Shown here: positions 17,501-28,000 of the stretch, one piece after another | How the letters are laid out: each line of letters opens with the position of its first letter | How positions within the stretch are numbered: the first letter of the stretch is position 1 | Assembly: GCF_009618275.1 (NCBI RefSeq) | Contig: NZ_WIAD01000009.1 | Location: 61,648-125,647 of the forward strand | Reading direction: 5' to 3' | Origin: Roseimaritima sediminicola | GTDB taxonomy: Bacteria; Planctomycetota; Planctomycetia; Pirellulales; Pirellulaceae | DNA: 64,000 nucleotides | Translations under genes and position numbers: made by a program | Notes under the pieces: model-generated | What the model was told of the DNA's origin: nothing | Database searches by the model: none | Seen by the model: only the letters and a program-made list of their open reading frames with translations

Positions 17501-20428
17501 ATGCGAGCCCCCGTCCGTCCCCCTCGAAACACTCGACGCAGCACTGGCCATCGGCCCGGCGATGCGGTCGCTGCGTTTCTACGCGGGCGGCTTGGCTGGC
17601 AACCGGCCTGGGGCCTGTGGCTGGCGGCCTTGGTCCTGTGGTCCTCCAGCACCGGTTGCTCGACGATCCGCTTGCCGCAGGTCGACCCCACCGGTGCCTG
17701 CTTGTTCGCGCCGTATCCCCAGTACAGTACCCAGCTGAGCCCGAACTGTGGCTGCGCGAATTGTTTGTCCGGCATCGGCGACTGCATCGCGCGGCTGGAA
17801 CAGAAGAAGCAGAGTTGCCTGCGGTGTTTGACCAATGGCGGATGCGCGTGCGGCCTGGGCGGTTGCCTGGCGGGCATGCTGCCCGAGCCGGCTTTCCCCG
17901 AACCGGCCACGCCGCCGCCCTGCACGCCGCTAGACAACCCCGCTCAAGGGCCCTCGGTCTGCATCCCGGCACCAGGGTGTGAAGCCTGCGCCGATGGTCC
18001 GCCGGCGGTCCTGTTGGGCTGCGAAGCCGATCCCAAGAACCTGCACAAATTGCCCCGGCGCGGCAAACGCGGCTGCATCCTGTTATCACCCCAGCGGGTC
18101 GTGGCTCCGGTCGGTGGCGAAGTGCTGCTGCTGTCCGGCGTGTGCGGCAACGACGGTTATCTGATGCAGCGCGAACCGCTGGAGTGGATGCTGACGCCGG
18201 AGAGCGTCGGACACATCATCGATGTCGGCGACGACGACCCCGGTCTGATTCATCGGCTGGCCAAAACCCCCAAGGTCGACAAACGCAGCGGATCGTATGC
18301 TCGAGGCGTAACCAGTACGAAAGTCTCGTTGATCACGCGCGGCAACAAAGACCTGCGCGACGATGTGCGGCTGGAGAAAGGCCAAACCTGGATCTCGGTC
18401 AGCAGCCCCACCGAAGGGACCAGCCGCGTGACCGTGCTCGCGCCCGAGAGCGAATGCTGGGACCAACGCAAAGCCACCGCTACGATCTACTGGATCGATG
18501 CGCGTTGGCAGTTTCCCGGCCCGCAGGTCTTGCTGGCCGGAACGCCGGCCGTACTGACGACCCGCGTGACGCGCAGCGAAGGCACGGTGCCGGCCAAGGG
18601 CTGGATCGTACGCTACGAGTTGATGAATCCGGAAATGGGTACCTTTTATTCCAGCGGCACGGCCGTGGACGAGGTGGTCGTCGGTGAGGACGGCAACGCT
18701 TCGATCCAATTGGTTCCCAACCAGGACGTGTCGGGAACGGCCACTGTGGCGGTGACCGTGATTCGGCCGGCGGGCGAAGCGGACAACATGCCGCGGATGA
18801 CGCTGGGCCGGGGACAGACGACGGTCACCTGGAGTGCTCCGCAGCTGCGGGTCCGCGCCGGTGCGCCGGCGGTGGCCGGGTTTGAGCAGCCGTTTACGGT
18901 GGCTTGTGAAGTGGCCAACCCCGGCAACTTGGACGCGACGAACGTGTCGGTCACGATGGAGCTGCCGCCGGGGGTGAGCGTCCAGGCGATGGACTCGTTC
19001 GCCCGTCAATTGGGCAATCAAATCGTATGGGAAATCGACAGCATCCCGGCTCAACAACAATGGGAAATCCAGGCTTCGCTCTCCGCTCGCTCGAGCGCTC
19101 AATTCCATTTCCAAGCTCGTGCGGATCAGAACCTGTTCGCCGAAGACTCGGTCCAGGTCGACATTTTCCAGCCCTCGTTGTCGCTGGGCATCCGGCCGGT
19201 GATCCGTTCGGGCGATCGAGCTCAGGTGGGCGACCCGGTGACATTTAACATCGACGTTACCAACACCGGCGAGCTGCCGCTGGAGAACGTCCAGCTGGAG
19301 TCGATGGGCGATGCCGCGATGCTGCACCAGCAAACCAATGCTCGGCAAGCCTTCAAGGACAAGACCGATGGCCCGCTGCAGCCGGGCGAGACCTGGAAGG
19401 TGGCCACGACGTACATCCCGATCGAGCCGGGGCAGCGGTGTCTGAGCGTTACCGCGACCGCCGATGGCGGTCAATCGGCCAGTGCGGACAGCTGCCTGAC
19501 GGTGATCAACCCGGTGCCCGTCACCCCGGCGGTGAACGTCGTGATCGAAGGCTCGCCGGCGGTGCTGGCCGGCGACGACCGCGTGTACTTCCGGTACCGC
19601 GTCACCAATACCGGCCGCGAACCGCTCTCGGACGTTCGCGTCACGACGGCTTACCCGCCGCAGCTGGACGTTCTGGAAGCCACGCAGGACGGTTTCGACG
19701 GCAGCGAACTGGCCCAGTACAAACTGAACTGGACGATTCCGCAGATCGCGCCGGGCCAGCAGGCCGTGGTCGAGGCGCGTTTCCGGGCCCTGCAACCGGT
19801 CAGCGGCGGATTGATCGTGCTGTCGGTGGCCAGTGCCAACGGCGCCAGCGCCAACGACCAGTACCGCTTTGACATCTATCCGGCGGCCAGCCAGCCGCCG
19901 CCCAGTCGCCCCGTTCCGCCGCCGCTGCCTCCGGCGCAGCCCGCGCCCGGAATTCCGGCCGGCCCGCCACTGACCGCTCAGCCACCGGCTGCGACTCCGC
20001 CGGCCACTTCGCCCTCGGACCGCAACCCGGCACCGCCCCTGCCGGCCGACACCGGTTCGCTGCAGTTACAATTGGTGGGGCTGGATAATCCGGCGGCGGT
20101 GGGCAATCCGATCCGCTTTCAGTTGGTCGTCAGCAACCAGCGAGACATACCGGACAGCGGCGTGCAAATTCGCTTTCCGCTGCCGGCCGGAACCCGGATC
20201 GATCGCGTGGTCCAGACGATGAACCCGAGCGGCGAAGCGATCACCGAGCGGGGCGGGATGATCCAGTTGCCGGAGATCCGGCAGTTGACCGCTCGCGAAT
20301 CGCTGACCTACACGATCGTCTTGATCAGCAACCAGCCGCAACAGATCCGCTTCGAAGCCCAGGCGTTCAGCCGCCTGCAGCCGGCCGGCGTCGCGGCGGT
20401 CGAAAGCGTCAGCGTCCTGGCGCGGTGA
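17501..20428 (+). CDS. Cysteine-rich lipoprotein with DUF11 repeats
   Basis: 975 residues. The N-terminus has a long polar head, a hydrophobic stretch (residues about 36-51) and a lipobox ending SSSTGC with Cys53. Residues about 60-240 are unusually cysteine-rich (NCGCANC, CLRCLTNGGCACG, GCEACADG). The rest is a series of immunoglobulin-like DUF11 (conserved-repeat) units with typical phrases (VANPGNLDATNVSV, VTNTGELPLENVQL, VTNTGREPLSDVRV, VSNQRDIPDSGVQI) and a proline-rich linker at about 800-865. Such proteins belong to the planctomycete cell envelope and may be disulfide-linked. Earlier in-frame ATGs would lengthen the head. Partner and exact role unknown. Confidence 0.85.
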   Translation: MRAPVRPPRNTRRSTGHRPGDAVAAFLRGRLGWQPAWGLWLAALVLWSSSTGCSTIRLPQVDPTGACLFAPYPQYSTQLSPNCGCANCLSGIGDCIARLEQKKQSCLRCLTNGGCACGLGGCLAGMLPEPAFPEPATPPPCTPLDNPAQGPSVCIPAPGCEACADGPPAVLLGCEADPKNLHKLPRRGKRGCILLSPQRVVAPVGGEVLLLSGVCGNDGYLMQREPLEWMLTPESVGHIIDVGDDDPGLIHRLAKTPKVDKRSGSYARGVTSTKVSLITRGNKDLRDDVRLEKGQTWISVSSPTEGTSRVTVLAPESECWDQRKATATIYWIDARWQFPGPQVLLAGTPAVLTTRVTRSEGTVPAKGWIVRYELMNPEMGTFYSSGTAVDEVVVGEDGNASIQLVPNQDVSGTATVAVTVIRPAGEADNMPRMTLGRGQTTVTWSAPQLRVRAGAPAVAGFEQPFTVACEVANPGNLDATNVSVTMELPPGVSVQAMDSFARQLGNQIVWEIDSIPAQQQWEIQASLSARSSAQFHFQARADQNLFAEDSVQVDIFQPSLSLGIRPVIRSGDRAQVGDPVTFNIDVTNTGELPLENVQLESMGDAAMLHQQTNARQAFKDKTDGPLQPGETWKVATTYIPIEPGQRCLSVTATADGGQSASADSCLTVINPVPVTPAVNVVIEGSPAVLAGDDRVYFRYRVTNTGREPLSDVRVTTAYPPQLDVLEATQDGFDGSELAQYKLNWTIPQIAPGQQAVVEARFRALQPVSGGLIVLSVASANGASANDQYRFDIYPAASQPPPSRPVPPPLPPAQPAPGIPAGPPLTAQPPAATPPATSPSDRNPAPPLPADTGSLQLQLVGLDNPAAVGNPIRFQLVVSNQRDIPDSGVQIRFPLPAGTRIDRVVQTMNPSGEAITERGGMIQLPEIRQLTARESLTYTIVLISNQPQQIRFEAQAFSRLQPAGVAAVESVSVLAR

Positions 20429-20569
20429 ACGTCGGCAGGAGTTAGGTCCAGCAGATCGGTTCGCGTCGCTTTCCAATGGACGGCCGGTCAAAGCCTCTAC
20501 GTAGTGGCGACCGCGATGCACGCTATGGGGACCTTGCCCTGTCCCCTTGGGCCCTGTCCTCTTGAGTCT

Positions 20570-21361
20570 TTATTCCTCCTGCATCTCGTCGTCGTCGTCG
20601 TCGAGTTCCGGCTCTTGGCGAAGATCCTGGCAATAGTCGCTGAGTGTTTGATCGTGTTCTTGTAACAGGCACGACAAATCGGAAACGCGGTAACAGATCT
20701 GGGTAACCAGCCGTTCGACGTCTTGCGCCGAGTTCAAGCCTGCTTCGCTGGCTTCTTGGACCAATTGCCGGATGGCCACACGAAAAGATTCGGCCGGAGT
20801 CGATGCGTCAACCACGGCGATTGCCTGGTTCGCCCCTTCCACTAGGTCCGCCGCATCATCGCTGTCTACCTTCAACGTTTTGGCAACCTTCGTCAGCGGC
20901 CAGTTCTCGTTGACGGCGCGGCGCAGGAGCTTCGCGTCGTTGGGCATTAGATCTTCATAGCGAACGTGTCCGATCCCGAGATGGTCACGGTAATTCGCAA
21001 AGCTGTAACCGAAAATTTCCGCAGCCAGTAAATGATCTTTAGTGAGTTTTCCCAGAGTGCCCTCCTGTTCGCGTTGCACACATCGTAAAACCGACTCCAT
21101 GCAGTAGAACTCGTTCTCGATCGTGTCGGCGATGCGGAAGGTAGTGAATAAGTCCAACCAACTGTCGGCAACGTGTGCTGCTTCAAGGGCCCGGTAAGCG
21201 TATTCCGTCCAGTGCGCAAACGCCGCGGAGCGATGTTGTCCGTCGTATCCGGGGATCCGAACCTCGAACGGCACGGGCGTGCCTTCCTCCAAGGCGAGAC
21301 GAATCTTCTCTGCCCAGGCGATGGCTTTGTGGATGCTGTAGCGAACTCGCTTTCGTGTCAT
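20570..21361 (-). CDS. Hypothetical protein, acidic tail
   Basis: 263 residues, no signal peptide or clear membrane segment. Helix-rich, with a RVRYSIHKAIAWAEKIRLAL opening, a tryptophan/tyrosine-rich middle (HWTEYAYRALEAAHVADSWL), a helix-turn-helix-like stretch near residues 165-190 (NENWPLTKVAKTLKVDSDDA) and a strongly acidic end (ELDDDDDEMQEE). No family recognised. Start at ATG 21361; upstream frame remains open for 59 codons but is arginine-rich and not convincing. Base composition is somewhat lower in GC than its neighbours, which hints at a different history but is not proof of transfer. Confidence 0.7.
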   Translation of the reverse strand: MTRKRVRYSIHKAIAWAEKIRLALEEGTPVPFEVRIPGYDGQHRSAAFAHWTEYAYRALEAAHVADSWLDLFTTFRIADTIENEFYCMESVLRCVQREQEGTLGKLTKDHLLAAEIFGYSFANYRDHLGIGHVRYEDLMPNDAKLLRRAVNENWPLTKVAKTLKVDSDDAADLVEGANQAIAVVDASTPAESFRVAIRQLVQEASEAGLNSAQDVERLVTQICYRVSDLSCLLQEHDQTLSDYCQDLRQEPELDDDDDEMQEE

Positions 21362-21522
21362 TGTTTCTCTAATCCGCCTGCGATCTTGGGAACGCGCAAC
21401 GTCGCGAGGGAACCCACTGACGCAGCGTTGCGCCTTCGCGACTTTGTAAGAGACTACTTCGCGTGCGGCGAGGCGGCTTGTTCGGCGCAGGATCGCCGCC
21501 TCGCCTTTGGAGCCCGTGCCGC

Positions 21523-21885
21523 TTAGCGCGATACCCACTGGGGTTCGGGTTCGATTTTGTCGGCGGGTTGTCCGCCTTGATCCTTGCGGCCGCTGCCCTC
21601 GAGGCGGCTGATCACGCGCACCGTCATGTCGTGGTCGCAGTTGATCTGGCAGCTCAAACGGACACCTGGTTCGGTGATCCCGCGCGCCTCGAGGGTCTCT
21701 TTTTCGGCGGCCGTCATCTGCTCGGGTTCGCCCTCGACGAACTCCACGCGGCAGGTCGTGCAGCGGGAGTGACCGCCGCAGGCGTGCAGTTGGTCGGTGC
21801 CGGCTTCGTCGGTCAAGGCGTTGACCAGCCGCTTGCCATCGGGCACGTCAAATTCGCCTACGTCTTGAACGGTTAACTTCGCCAT
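21523..21885 (-). CDS. 2Fe-2S ferredoxin
   Basis: 120 residues. Plant-type [2Fe-2S] ferredoxin fold: cysteines in CGGHSRCTTC (C-x5-C-x2-C) near residues 37-46 and a fourth in VRLSCQI near residue 81. A charged C-terminal extension of about 25 residues (GSGRKDQGGQPADKIEPEP) follows the fold. Serves electron transfer in the cytoplasm; redox partner unknown. The ATG at 21885 matches the family start (MAKLTVQDVGEFDVPDG). No cognate reductase or oxygenase is adjacent. Confidence 0.9.
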   Translation of the reverse strand: MAKLTVQDVGEFDVPDGKRLVNALTDEAGTDQLHACGGHSRCTTCRVEFVEGEPEQMTAAEKETLEARGITEPGVRLSCQINCDHDMTVRVISRLEGSGRKDQGGQPADKIEPEPQWVSR

Positions 21886-22319
21886 GTTGTCGTATTTCCT
21901 TGGGTTTTCTATGAGAAAGCGAGTCCGAACGCTTCGCCACGCCGCTTCCAAAAACGGCTCGACGACCAACAATTTAACGGTTGTGAAGCACGGTGTCTGT
22001 GCGGTTGACCTAAGGTGTCCCGCGGCTCGCCAATACTACTAGTGTTCGGCAGGCACGGGCCGCTGGCAGCAGGTCACCGAGGTGGGCTGCAGCGATTCGG
22101 TGCCACCGCGAGGCGGCGACAAACGATTTCGGGATTCCTCCCGGAAAAACGGTTGATCCAAGCCCCCCAAACCGCTAGTATTCGGGTGTTCACCAAGTGT
22201 GGTTCGCCTGTGCGGGTGGGCGGATCGGCCGCGTGGATAGGGCTGGAAAGTTGGTTTTCGGTATCGGTTTCGGATGGTCCGCTGGCTAGGTGGGCCCACA
22301 AGCAAAGGGATTATCAGTT
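21886..22319. promoter_or_regulatory. recA upstream region with direct repeat CTAGTRTTCGG
   Basis: 434 bases without a gene between ferredoxin and recA. Two copies of an 11-base motif occur: CTAGTGTTCGG at 22039-22049 and CTAGTATTCGG at 22175-22185. AAAGGGA at 22307-22313 is a good ribosome site for recA. A link of the repeated motif to SOS control is only a guess. Confidence 0.35.
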
Positions 22320-23459
22320 ATGGCTAAGAAGAAAGCGACGACAAGCGGCGGGCGATCCAAGTCCAAGTCGGACGGCACGGATCCGAATCTGAAGGCGATC
22401 CTGGAACGCGAACCGGGTCTGAAGACGACGCTGCAGCAGATCGATAAGACGTTTGGCGACGGGGCGATCATGCCGCTGGGTGCCAGCACGAACTTGGCGA
22501 TCGAAGGCATCCCAACCGGCTCGCTGAGCCTGGACATGGCGTTGGGCGGTCAGGGCATCCCGCGAGGCCGGATCATCGAGGTCTTCGGTCCCGAGTCCAG
22601 CGGTAAGACGACGCTGGCGTTGCACGTGGGAGCCGAGGCGCAGAAGAAAGGCGGGATCGCGGCGATCATCGACGCCGAGCACGCGTTTGACCCCAGCTGG
22701 GCCAAGAAGCTGGGGGTGGAGCTCGACACGTTGTTGGTCAGCCAACCCGGCAGCGGTGAAGAGGCGATGCAGATCTGCGAGATGCTGGTCAAGAGCAACG
22801 CCGTCGACGTGATTATCGTCGACTCGGTGGCCGCGCTGGTTCCCAAGAAGGAACTGGAAGGCGAGATCGGAGACAGTCACGTCGGTTTGCAGGCTCGGTT
22901 GATGAGCCAGGCGATGCGGAAGTTGACCGGTGTGATTGCCAAGAGCAAGTGTGCGGTGATCTTCATCAACCAGATTCGTGAAAAGGTCGGGGTGATGTTT
23001 GGCAGCCCGGAAACCACTCCCGGCGGCCGTGCTCTGAAGTTCTACTGCTCGTGCCGGATCGACGTGCGACGCATCGGAGCCCTCAAGGATGGCGACGAAC
23101 AGGTGGGCCAGCGGGTCAAAGCCAAGATCGTCAAGAACAAAGTGGCCCCGCCGTTCCGAGTCGCTGAGTTCGACATGATGCACAGCAATGGCATCAGTTA
23201 CGAAGGCGACGTGTTGGACCTGGCAACCACCCACAAGGTCGTCAACCGCAGTGGAGCCTGGTTCAAGCTGGGCGATACCTACCTGGGGCAAGGCAAGGAG
23301 AAGGCGCGCAACTTCCTGATCGAGAACCCTGAGATCTGCGAGTCGATCAAGCAGCAGGTCATGGAGGCCGGTGGTTTCGCCGGACCGATCGAGGAGGGCG
23401 AGGCGGTCGAGGCGGACGACGATGGAGTTGCCGATGAAGAAGCCGTCGGCAACAGCTGA
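22320..23459 (+). CDS. recA: Recombinase RecA
   Basis: 379 residues. ATP-dependent strand-exchange protein and co-protease of the SOS response. Walker A is [13 protein letters not shown] (about residues 92-104), Walker [13 protein letters not shown], and the DNA-binding loop region with [10 protein letters not shown] and the [17 protein letters not shown] segment are intact. The N-terminal 30 residues are Lys/Ser-rich and longer than in E. coli; the C-terminal tail is acidic as usual. Start ATG 22320 has AAAGGGA upstream. The following LigD-phosphoesterase-like gene probably starts inside the recA 3' end. Confidence 0.98.
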   Translation: MAKKKATTSGGRSKSKSDGTDPNLKAILEREPGLKTTLQQIDKTFGDGAIMPLGASTNLAIEGIPTGSLSLDMALGGQGIPRGRIIEVFGPESSGKTTLALHVGAEAQKKGGIAAIIDAEHAFDPSWAKKLGVELDTLLVSQPGSGEEAMQICEMLVKSNAVDVIIVDSVAALVPKKELEGEIGDSHVGLQARLMSQAMRKLTGVIAKSKCAVIFINQIREKVGVMFGSPETTPGGRALKFYCSCRIDVRRIGALKDGDEQVGQRVKAKIVKNKVAPPFRVAEFDMMHSNGISYEGDVLDLATTHKVVNRSGAWFKLGDTYLGQGKEKARNFLIENPEICESIKQQVMEAGGFAGPIEEGEAVEADDDGVADEEAVGNS

Positions 23460-24222
23460 TCGCTCAGCGCCGGCTCGGTCGGATGCGGGTACCGATCGGG
23501 CTGGCCACGGTTCCACACCGCCCGGTGAGCGAAAACCACCCGGCGGTTCCGAAATGGCCGGCGACCGCGACGCGCCCGGCGACCACGACGCGCCCGGCGA
23601 CCACGACGCGCCCGGCGACCACGGCCGCTCGTCGGTCGGGGGCGCCGGTCGATACGTGGTGCTGCGACATACGGTGCCACCAGCACCGCGTTCGGTATCG
23701 ACACCGCGCCAGATCGCTGGGCCGCAGTCGAGCGGCCCGGCGTCGGGCTCAGAGACAACCGCACAGGCGGGAGGCTTGGCTCCGGGGCGTCAGTCGCATT
23801 ACGACGTGATGTTCGAGACGGCCGGAGGTCTGCTGACCTGGGCCGTGGCCGCGGTGCCAACGCCCGCCGCAGAGGCGCTGGCGGCATTGGAGTTGCCACT
23901 GCACCGCACGGAGTATCTTCAGTACGAGGGCCCGATCTCGCGCAATCGAGGTGAAGTGCGGCGGGTCCAATCGGGCACCTACTGGCTTTGCCAACCGGTC
24001 CAGGCGGACTGGTCGCCAGCCCGCCGGCAGCGGCGCGTTCACGCCGCGGATTTTCACCTTTGCGGGACGCTTCCCGAACCACAGCAGTTGGCCGGTCCCG
24101 AACCGCAGCGGCTGTGTTTGCGCTGCCGCAGCGACGATCGTAGCGTCGATCAATTGGTGGTCTTGGAGCGGCTGGACCCCGGTGGCTGGGAGCTGCGATC
24201 CTTTGCGTGGACGCCCATGTAA
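23434..24222 (+). CDS. LigD 3'-phosphoesterase-like protein
   Basis: 262 residues from the ATG at 23434, overlapping the recA end by 26 bases; the true start may differ. The first 70 residues are low-complexity with three GDHDAP repeats. The rest resembles the phosphoesterase domain of bacterial DNA ligase D: RYVVLRH (His ligand), then after an insertion of about 40 residues [18 protein letters not shown], then [18 protein letters not shown] and SGTYW. In LigD the HYD motif continues to a catalytic arginine; here the residue two after Asp is Met, so activity may be lost or altered. No ligase or polymerase domain is attached. Position after recA suggests a DNA-repair role. Confidence 0.6.
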   Translation: MKKPSATADRSAPARSDAGTDRAGHGSTPPGERKPPGGSEMAGDRDAPGDHDAPGDHDAPGDHGRSSVGGAGRYVVLRHTVPPAPRSVSTPRQIAGPQSSGPASGSETTAQAGGLAPGRQSHYDVMFETAGGLLTWAVAAVPTPAAEALAALELPLHRTEYLQYEGPISRNRGEVRRVQSGTYWLCQPVQADWSPARRQRRVHAADFHLCGTLPEPQQLAGPEPQRLCLRCRSDDRSVDQLVVLERLDPGGWELRSFAWTPM

Positions 24223-24968
24223 CCGACCAGTTCCAGCGACGCCAGATAATACACCGGCCCCTGCGGCTGGAACGCGTGCACCGCGTCGGGTCCGGTGTGT
24301 CCGGACATCGAGAGGATGCCTGATTCGAGGTCGACCGATTCGATGATCACCGGCGCGTTGACGTATTTTTCGTGTTCGCGAGGGATCGTAATGAACGCCA
24401 CCGGAGCGTCGTCCAGGGAGTCTTTGTCCCACAGCACTTCGAAATCGCTCTTCGCCGCTTCACGCGAGATGCCCTTGGCGAATCGTGAGATCGGCAACGG
24501 CAGGCGTCCGGCGCGCAGGTTCTCCAGCCTCACGGCCAGGACGTTGGGTTGTTCGGTCAGTTCGACTTTGATTTCGAACGAGACGATCGTGTCGATGTGG
24601 TTCTTTTTGTAACGGGCGGCGGCCAGGATTTTACCGTCTTCGATGGCGACCCGCGGCTCGTCGACACCCGGGGGCAGCAGTTTCGGGAACTCGGTCGGCA
24701 GCACGCTGATCAGCCAAGCGTTGATCTGATCGTCGGTGAACTCCGCGCGCCAGCCGCCTTTGTGCTGGACGTCTTCTTGCAGTTGTTCGACCTGTCGCTG
24801 CAGTTCTCGGCTGACCATGCCCGCATTGTCCGGCGCGGCCGCTCGAGCGCGTTCATAGAACTCGGGAACAGAGCGAGTTTGGCGGTAGGCCCAGAAGGCC
24901 AAGCACGCGGCGATCAAGCCCAACAGGAATATGGTGCTGGCGATTCGAGAGATCCATCGTCGCATCAA
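24150..24968 (-). CDS. Membrane-anchored hypothetical protein
   Basis: 272 residues. One N-terminal membrane segment (about residues 9-28, ASTIFLLGLIAACLAFWAY) followed by a helical, coiled-coil-prone stretch (VSRELQRQVEQLQEDVQHKG) and a large extracytoplasmic domain with an INAWLISVLPTEFPKLLPPG motif that I recall from planctomycete proteins but cannot name. Its last 73 bases overlap the end of the convergent LigD-like gene, tail to tail. Start ATG 24968 is well placed ahead of the membrane segment. Function unknown. Confidence 0.75.
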   Translation of the reverse strand: MMRRWISRIASTIFLLGLIAACLAFWAYRQTRSVPEFYERARAAAPDNAGMVSRELQRQVEQLQEDVQHKGGWRAEFTDDQINAWLISVLPTEFPKLLPPGVDEPRVAIEDGKILAAARYKKNHIDTIVSFEIKVELTEQPNVLAVRLENLRAGRLPLPISRFAKGISREAAKSDFEVLWDKDSLDDAPVAFITIPREHEKYVNAPVIIESVDLESGILSMSGHTGPDAVHAFQPQGPVYYLASLELVGYMGVHAKDRSSQPPGSSRSKTTN

Positions 24969-25047
24969 GAAAGCTCCCTAGGAACGGAATTCGCTTGTCT
25001 TTAAGTGTACCGGTTACGACAGCGGCCGCCATTTCGCCTACGCAGTG

Positions 25048-28000
25048 TTAAAATCGTATGGGCGAGGGTAGCCAACCTTTGACGCGCTCGGCAATACCAG
25101 GCGCAGGGTTGTCCGGGGGGCTCGCCACGGGCTCTTCAGCCCTGCTCTGCACCGTGGCTTTGACGGGAACTCGCAGGTTCATCAGGTAGCGTCCCCAGTG
25201 CGAATCGAACAGTTTCGCCGCCGCCGTCAGGTCCTCCTGGCGGATCCGCTGTACGGCCAGAAACACTTGGCTTTGCAAGCGCGATCGCTCGGCTTCGGTC
25301 AGGAAGAAGTCGTACAGTTTGACGTCGTCGATCCAGATCTGCCCGGGGCTGAGCAGGTCGATCGTCAGCCGCAGGTCCTCGATCGTGTCGCCGCCCAAGT
25401 CTTCGACTTCCAGCCACAACGGTTGCGGCTGCCACTGGCCATCCGCGGCCGGAGTGACCGTGACGCTGCGCCGCAGCGGACGGCCGCGGCTCTGGCCTTC
25501 GATCCCGATCCGGAGGGTCGGTGGATCGGCGCCGGATTGTGTTGCGGGACAGCGAGCTTGCAGCGATACGGCCAGACGTCCGGTCGTGGGAGCTGGAAAC
25601 GGAGTGCTGACGATCCAGGTTTTCGCGCTGGCGCCGGGACGGTTCGTCAGCAGTACACAGTAATCGTCGTCACTGCCGCCGGAGGCCAACTGGACCGAAT
25701 CGGCCGGATGTTGGGCATGCATCCAAGCGGGAATCGCGCGCGGTGCGGTTTCGGCGAAGGACGCATTGGCCAGTTCCGGGTAGATTCGCGGATCGGCCAG
25801 CATCGCCACGCGGGCGGCGAGGTTTTGGACGCTCTCGCTCAACTGATGCAGGAATTGGTCGCCACCTGGCGGATGTTCGCTCCAGCGACGAATCGACGCT
25901 GGGCCCTCGATCTTCAGTGCCGCCAGTTGGCCGGGCTGCAGCATGATTTGCCAGCGCTGGCCAGAGAACGACGAATCCGCTCCCGAGGCCGTGGGGCCAG
26001 CGGGCAACGATACCGCTTCGATCGGTTGGGCGAACACTACCTGTAATACGGTGGGCCAGGGAGAAACGTTCACTGCGGCCACATACGTGTGGTCGCGGTG
26101 AACCGATTTTCGCAGCCGCACGCAGGACGTCGCCTCGTTACCGCCGGCAACCGGTTGCATGACGCCGGCGGGCAAGGCGGCAAACGTTCGCAACGTTTCG
26201 CGAGTCGCATCCTCTTGGCCCAGGGCGGGACCCCAGCCGCCCACCGCCAGAACCTGCGCGTCGAACCCGTCCAGGCTGCGGATCAGTTGATGTCGATAAC
26301 GTTGGGCACTCGGCACGGCATGGGTGTACCAACGCCGGCGACCGCCAGCGAGTGCTGGCGGACCGCGGTTCGAGAGGTCGGCGTTGCGGGTTTCCTGGGC
26401 GGGCCGATAGATCAGTGCGCCGGCCGCGCGAGCGGTAGCCAGTTGCCGATCCCATTTGGACGATTCGTTGCGACGCGCATCGGCAGCTTGCTGGACCACG
26501 TCCCGGAACACGGCTTCGCGAATCAGCCGCAGCGGGACGACGTTCTCGCACTGGCCGATGCGTTGCCAATCCAGTCCGGCCTGGTAGTCATCGACCACCG
26601 ACCCGGTTCGATCGGCCGCCAACAGCAACAGGGGGCGACCGCCGGTGCGGGCGGCTTGTTGGGCGTACAGTTCGGTTAATTGTTCAGCTCGCCAAGCGGC
26701 AAAGGCTTCGGCCCCTTCGGCCTGCAACCACGACTTCAAACGCGCCGGATCGCTGGGGACTTGCGGGTGTTCGGCTGCAAAGCGAGCCAAGGTGTCGGCG
26801 TCCTGAGTCCACCGGGCGTCCGGCAACTGGACGTGGGTGTGGGGGCCCAGGTGCAGGCCCACGCCGGCAAAGCTGGGGTGGGCCTCGTACCGCCGGACCA
26901 GTTCTTCGGTCGCCTCGAGCAAGGTTTGGCGGACCAGCGGATGCAGGGCGTTGTAGTAGGGAACGTCGGCGGCCGACGCATCGGGTTGATGCCAGTAGGC
27001 GCGGCCGTGGATGTCGATCGGTTGGACACCGGCCGGCGCGCTGCCGGTGCGAAGCGTCGCTTCGATAGCGGGCAGCGGCGTGGACCATTCCACGGCCGGA
27101 ACCAGTCGTAGACCCGCCCGGTCGAACAACCGCATCAGCAGCTCCAGCACGTCCTTGGACACCGGATCCTGGCCGGTCGAGGCGAACAGACCACTGTCGA
27201 ACCGAGGCGTGGTGTGCAGGTGGGAACTGGGATACAGCCCACCGCCGTCGCTGGCGACCGTCACGATCGCTCCGTTGTAGCCGGCCCATTTCACATAGTC
27301 GACCAAGCGGTTTCCGGCGACCAAAAACGTCTGCCAGTCCTCCACGACCAGCGTGCTGTCGGCATCCAGATGCCCGCCGTCGCCAAAGAACTCCGGCAGC
27401 AGCGGCTTGTCCAAATACAAAGCGGCCAGGCGGCCTAGCGCAAGATCCGCCGAACCGGCCGGCGACGAGACATCGGCCGAGGCCGCCCCGCCGGTTGAAC
27501 GTAAATCGTCGACCAATCGCAGAGGACCGGCTTCGACGGTGATCGATTCAAAGCGGACCGGTTCGTGCGCGTCTTGGTTGGTCAGGATCAGGTAGGGGCG
27601 ACGGTCGTGAGGCCAGAACACGATGCGGTGCTCGGCCCACGGCCTGTCGGAGGTCGGATCGACGGCCACCGACGCGGCGACTCCGGAATCGGTCCCCAAG
27701 GGCGGCAGCGTGCCGGACGCATCCCGCTGGGCAATGCTGATCCCCAACTGCATCGATTGGCTGCGCGGATAGCGTACGGTGACCAGGTGCGGGCGGTTTA
27801 GATGTTCGATCGGCAAGGGCGAAGCGTACCAACCGCCGGGAGCCAACACGGCGATGGGTTCGCCCGCATGCAGCTCTTCACCCAGTGGTCCGCTGGCCGT
27901 GGGTTCTTCATTCTTCCAAAGCCCTTCGGCGACGCCCGGCAGCAATCGCGGGATCGACCAACTGCGGCGCAGCGGCTGGATCTTGCCGATCTCTCGAAAC

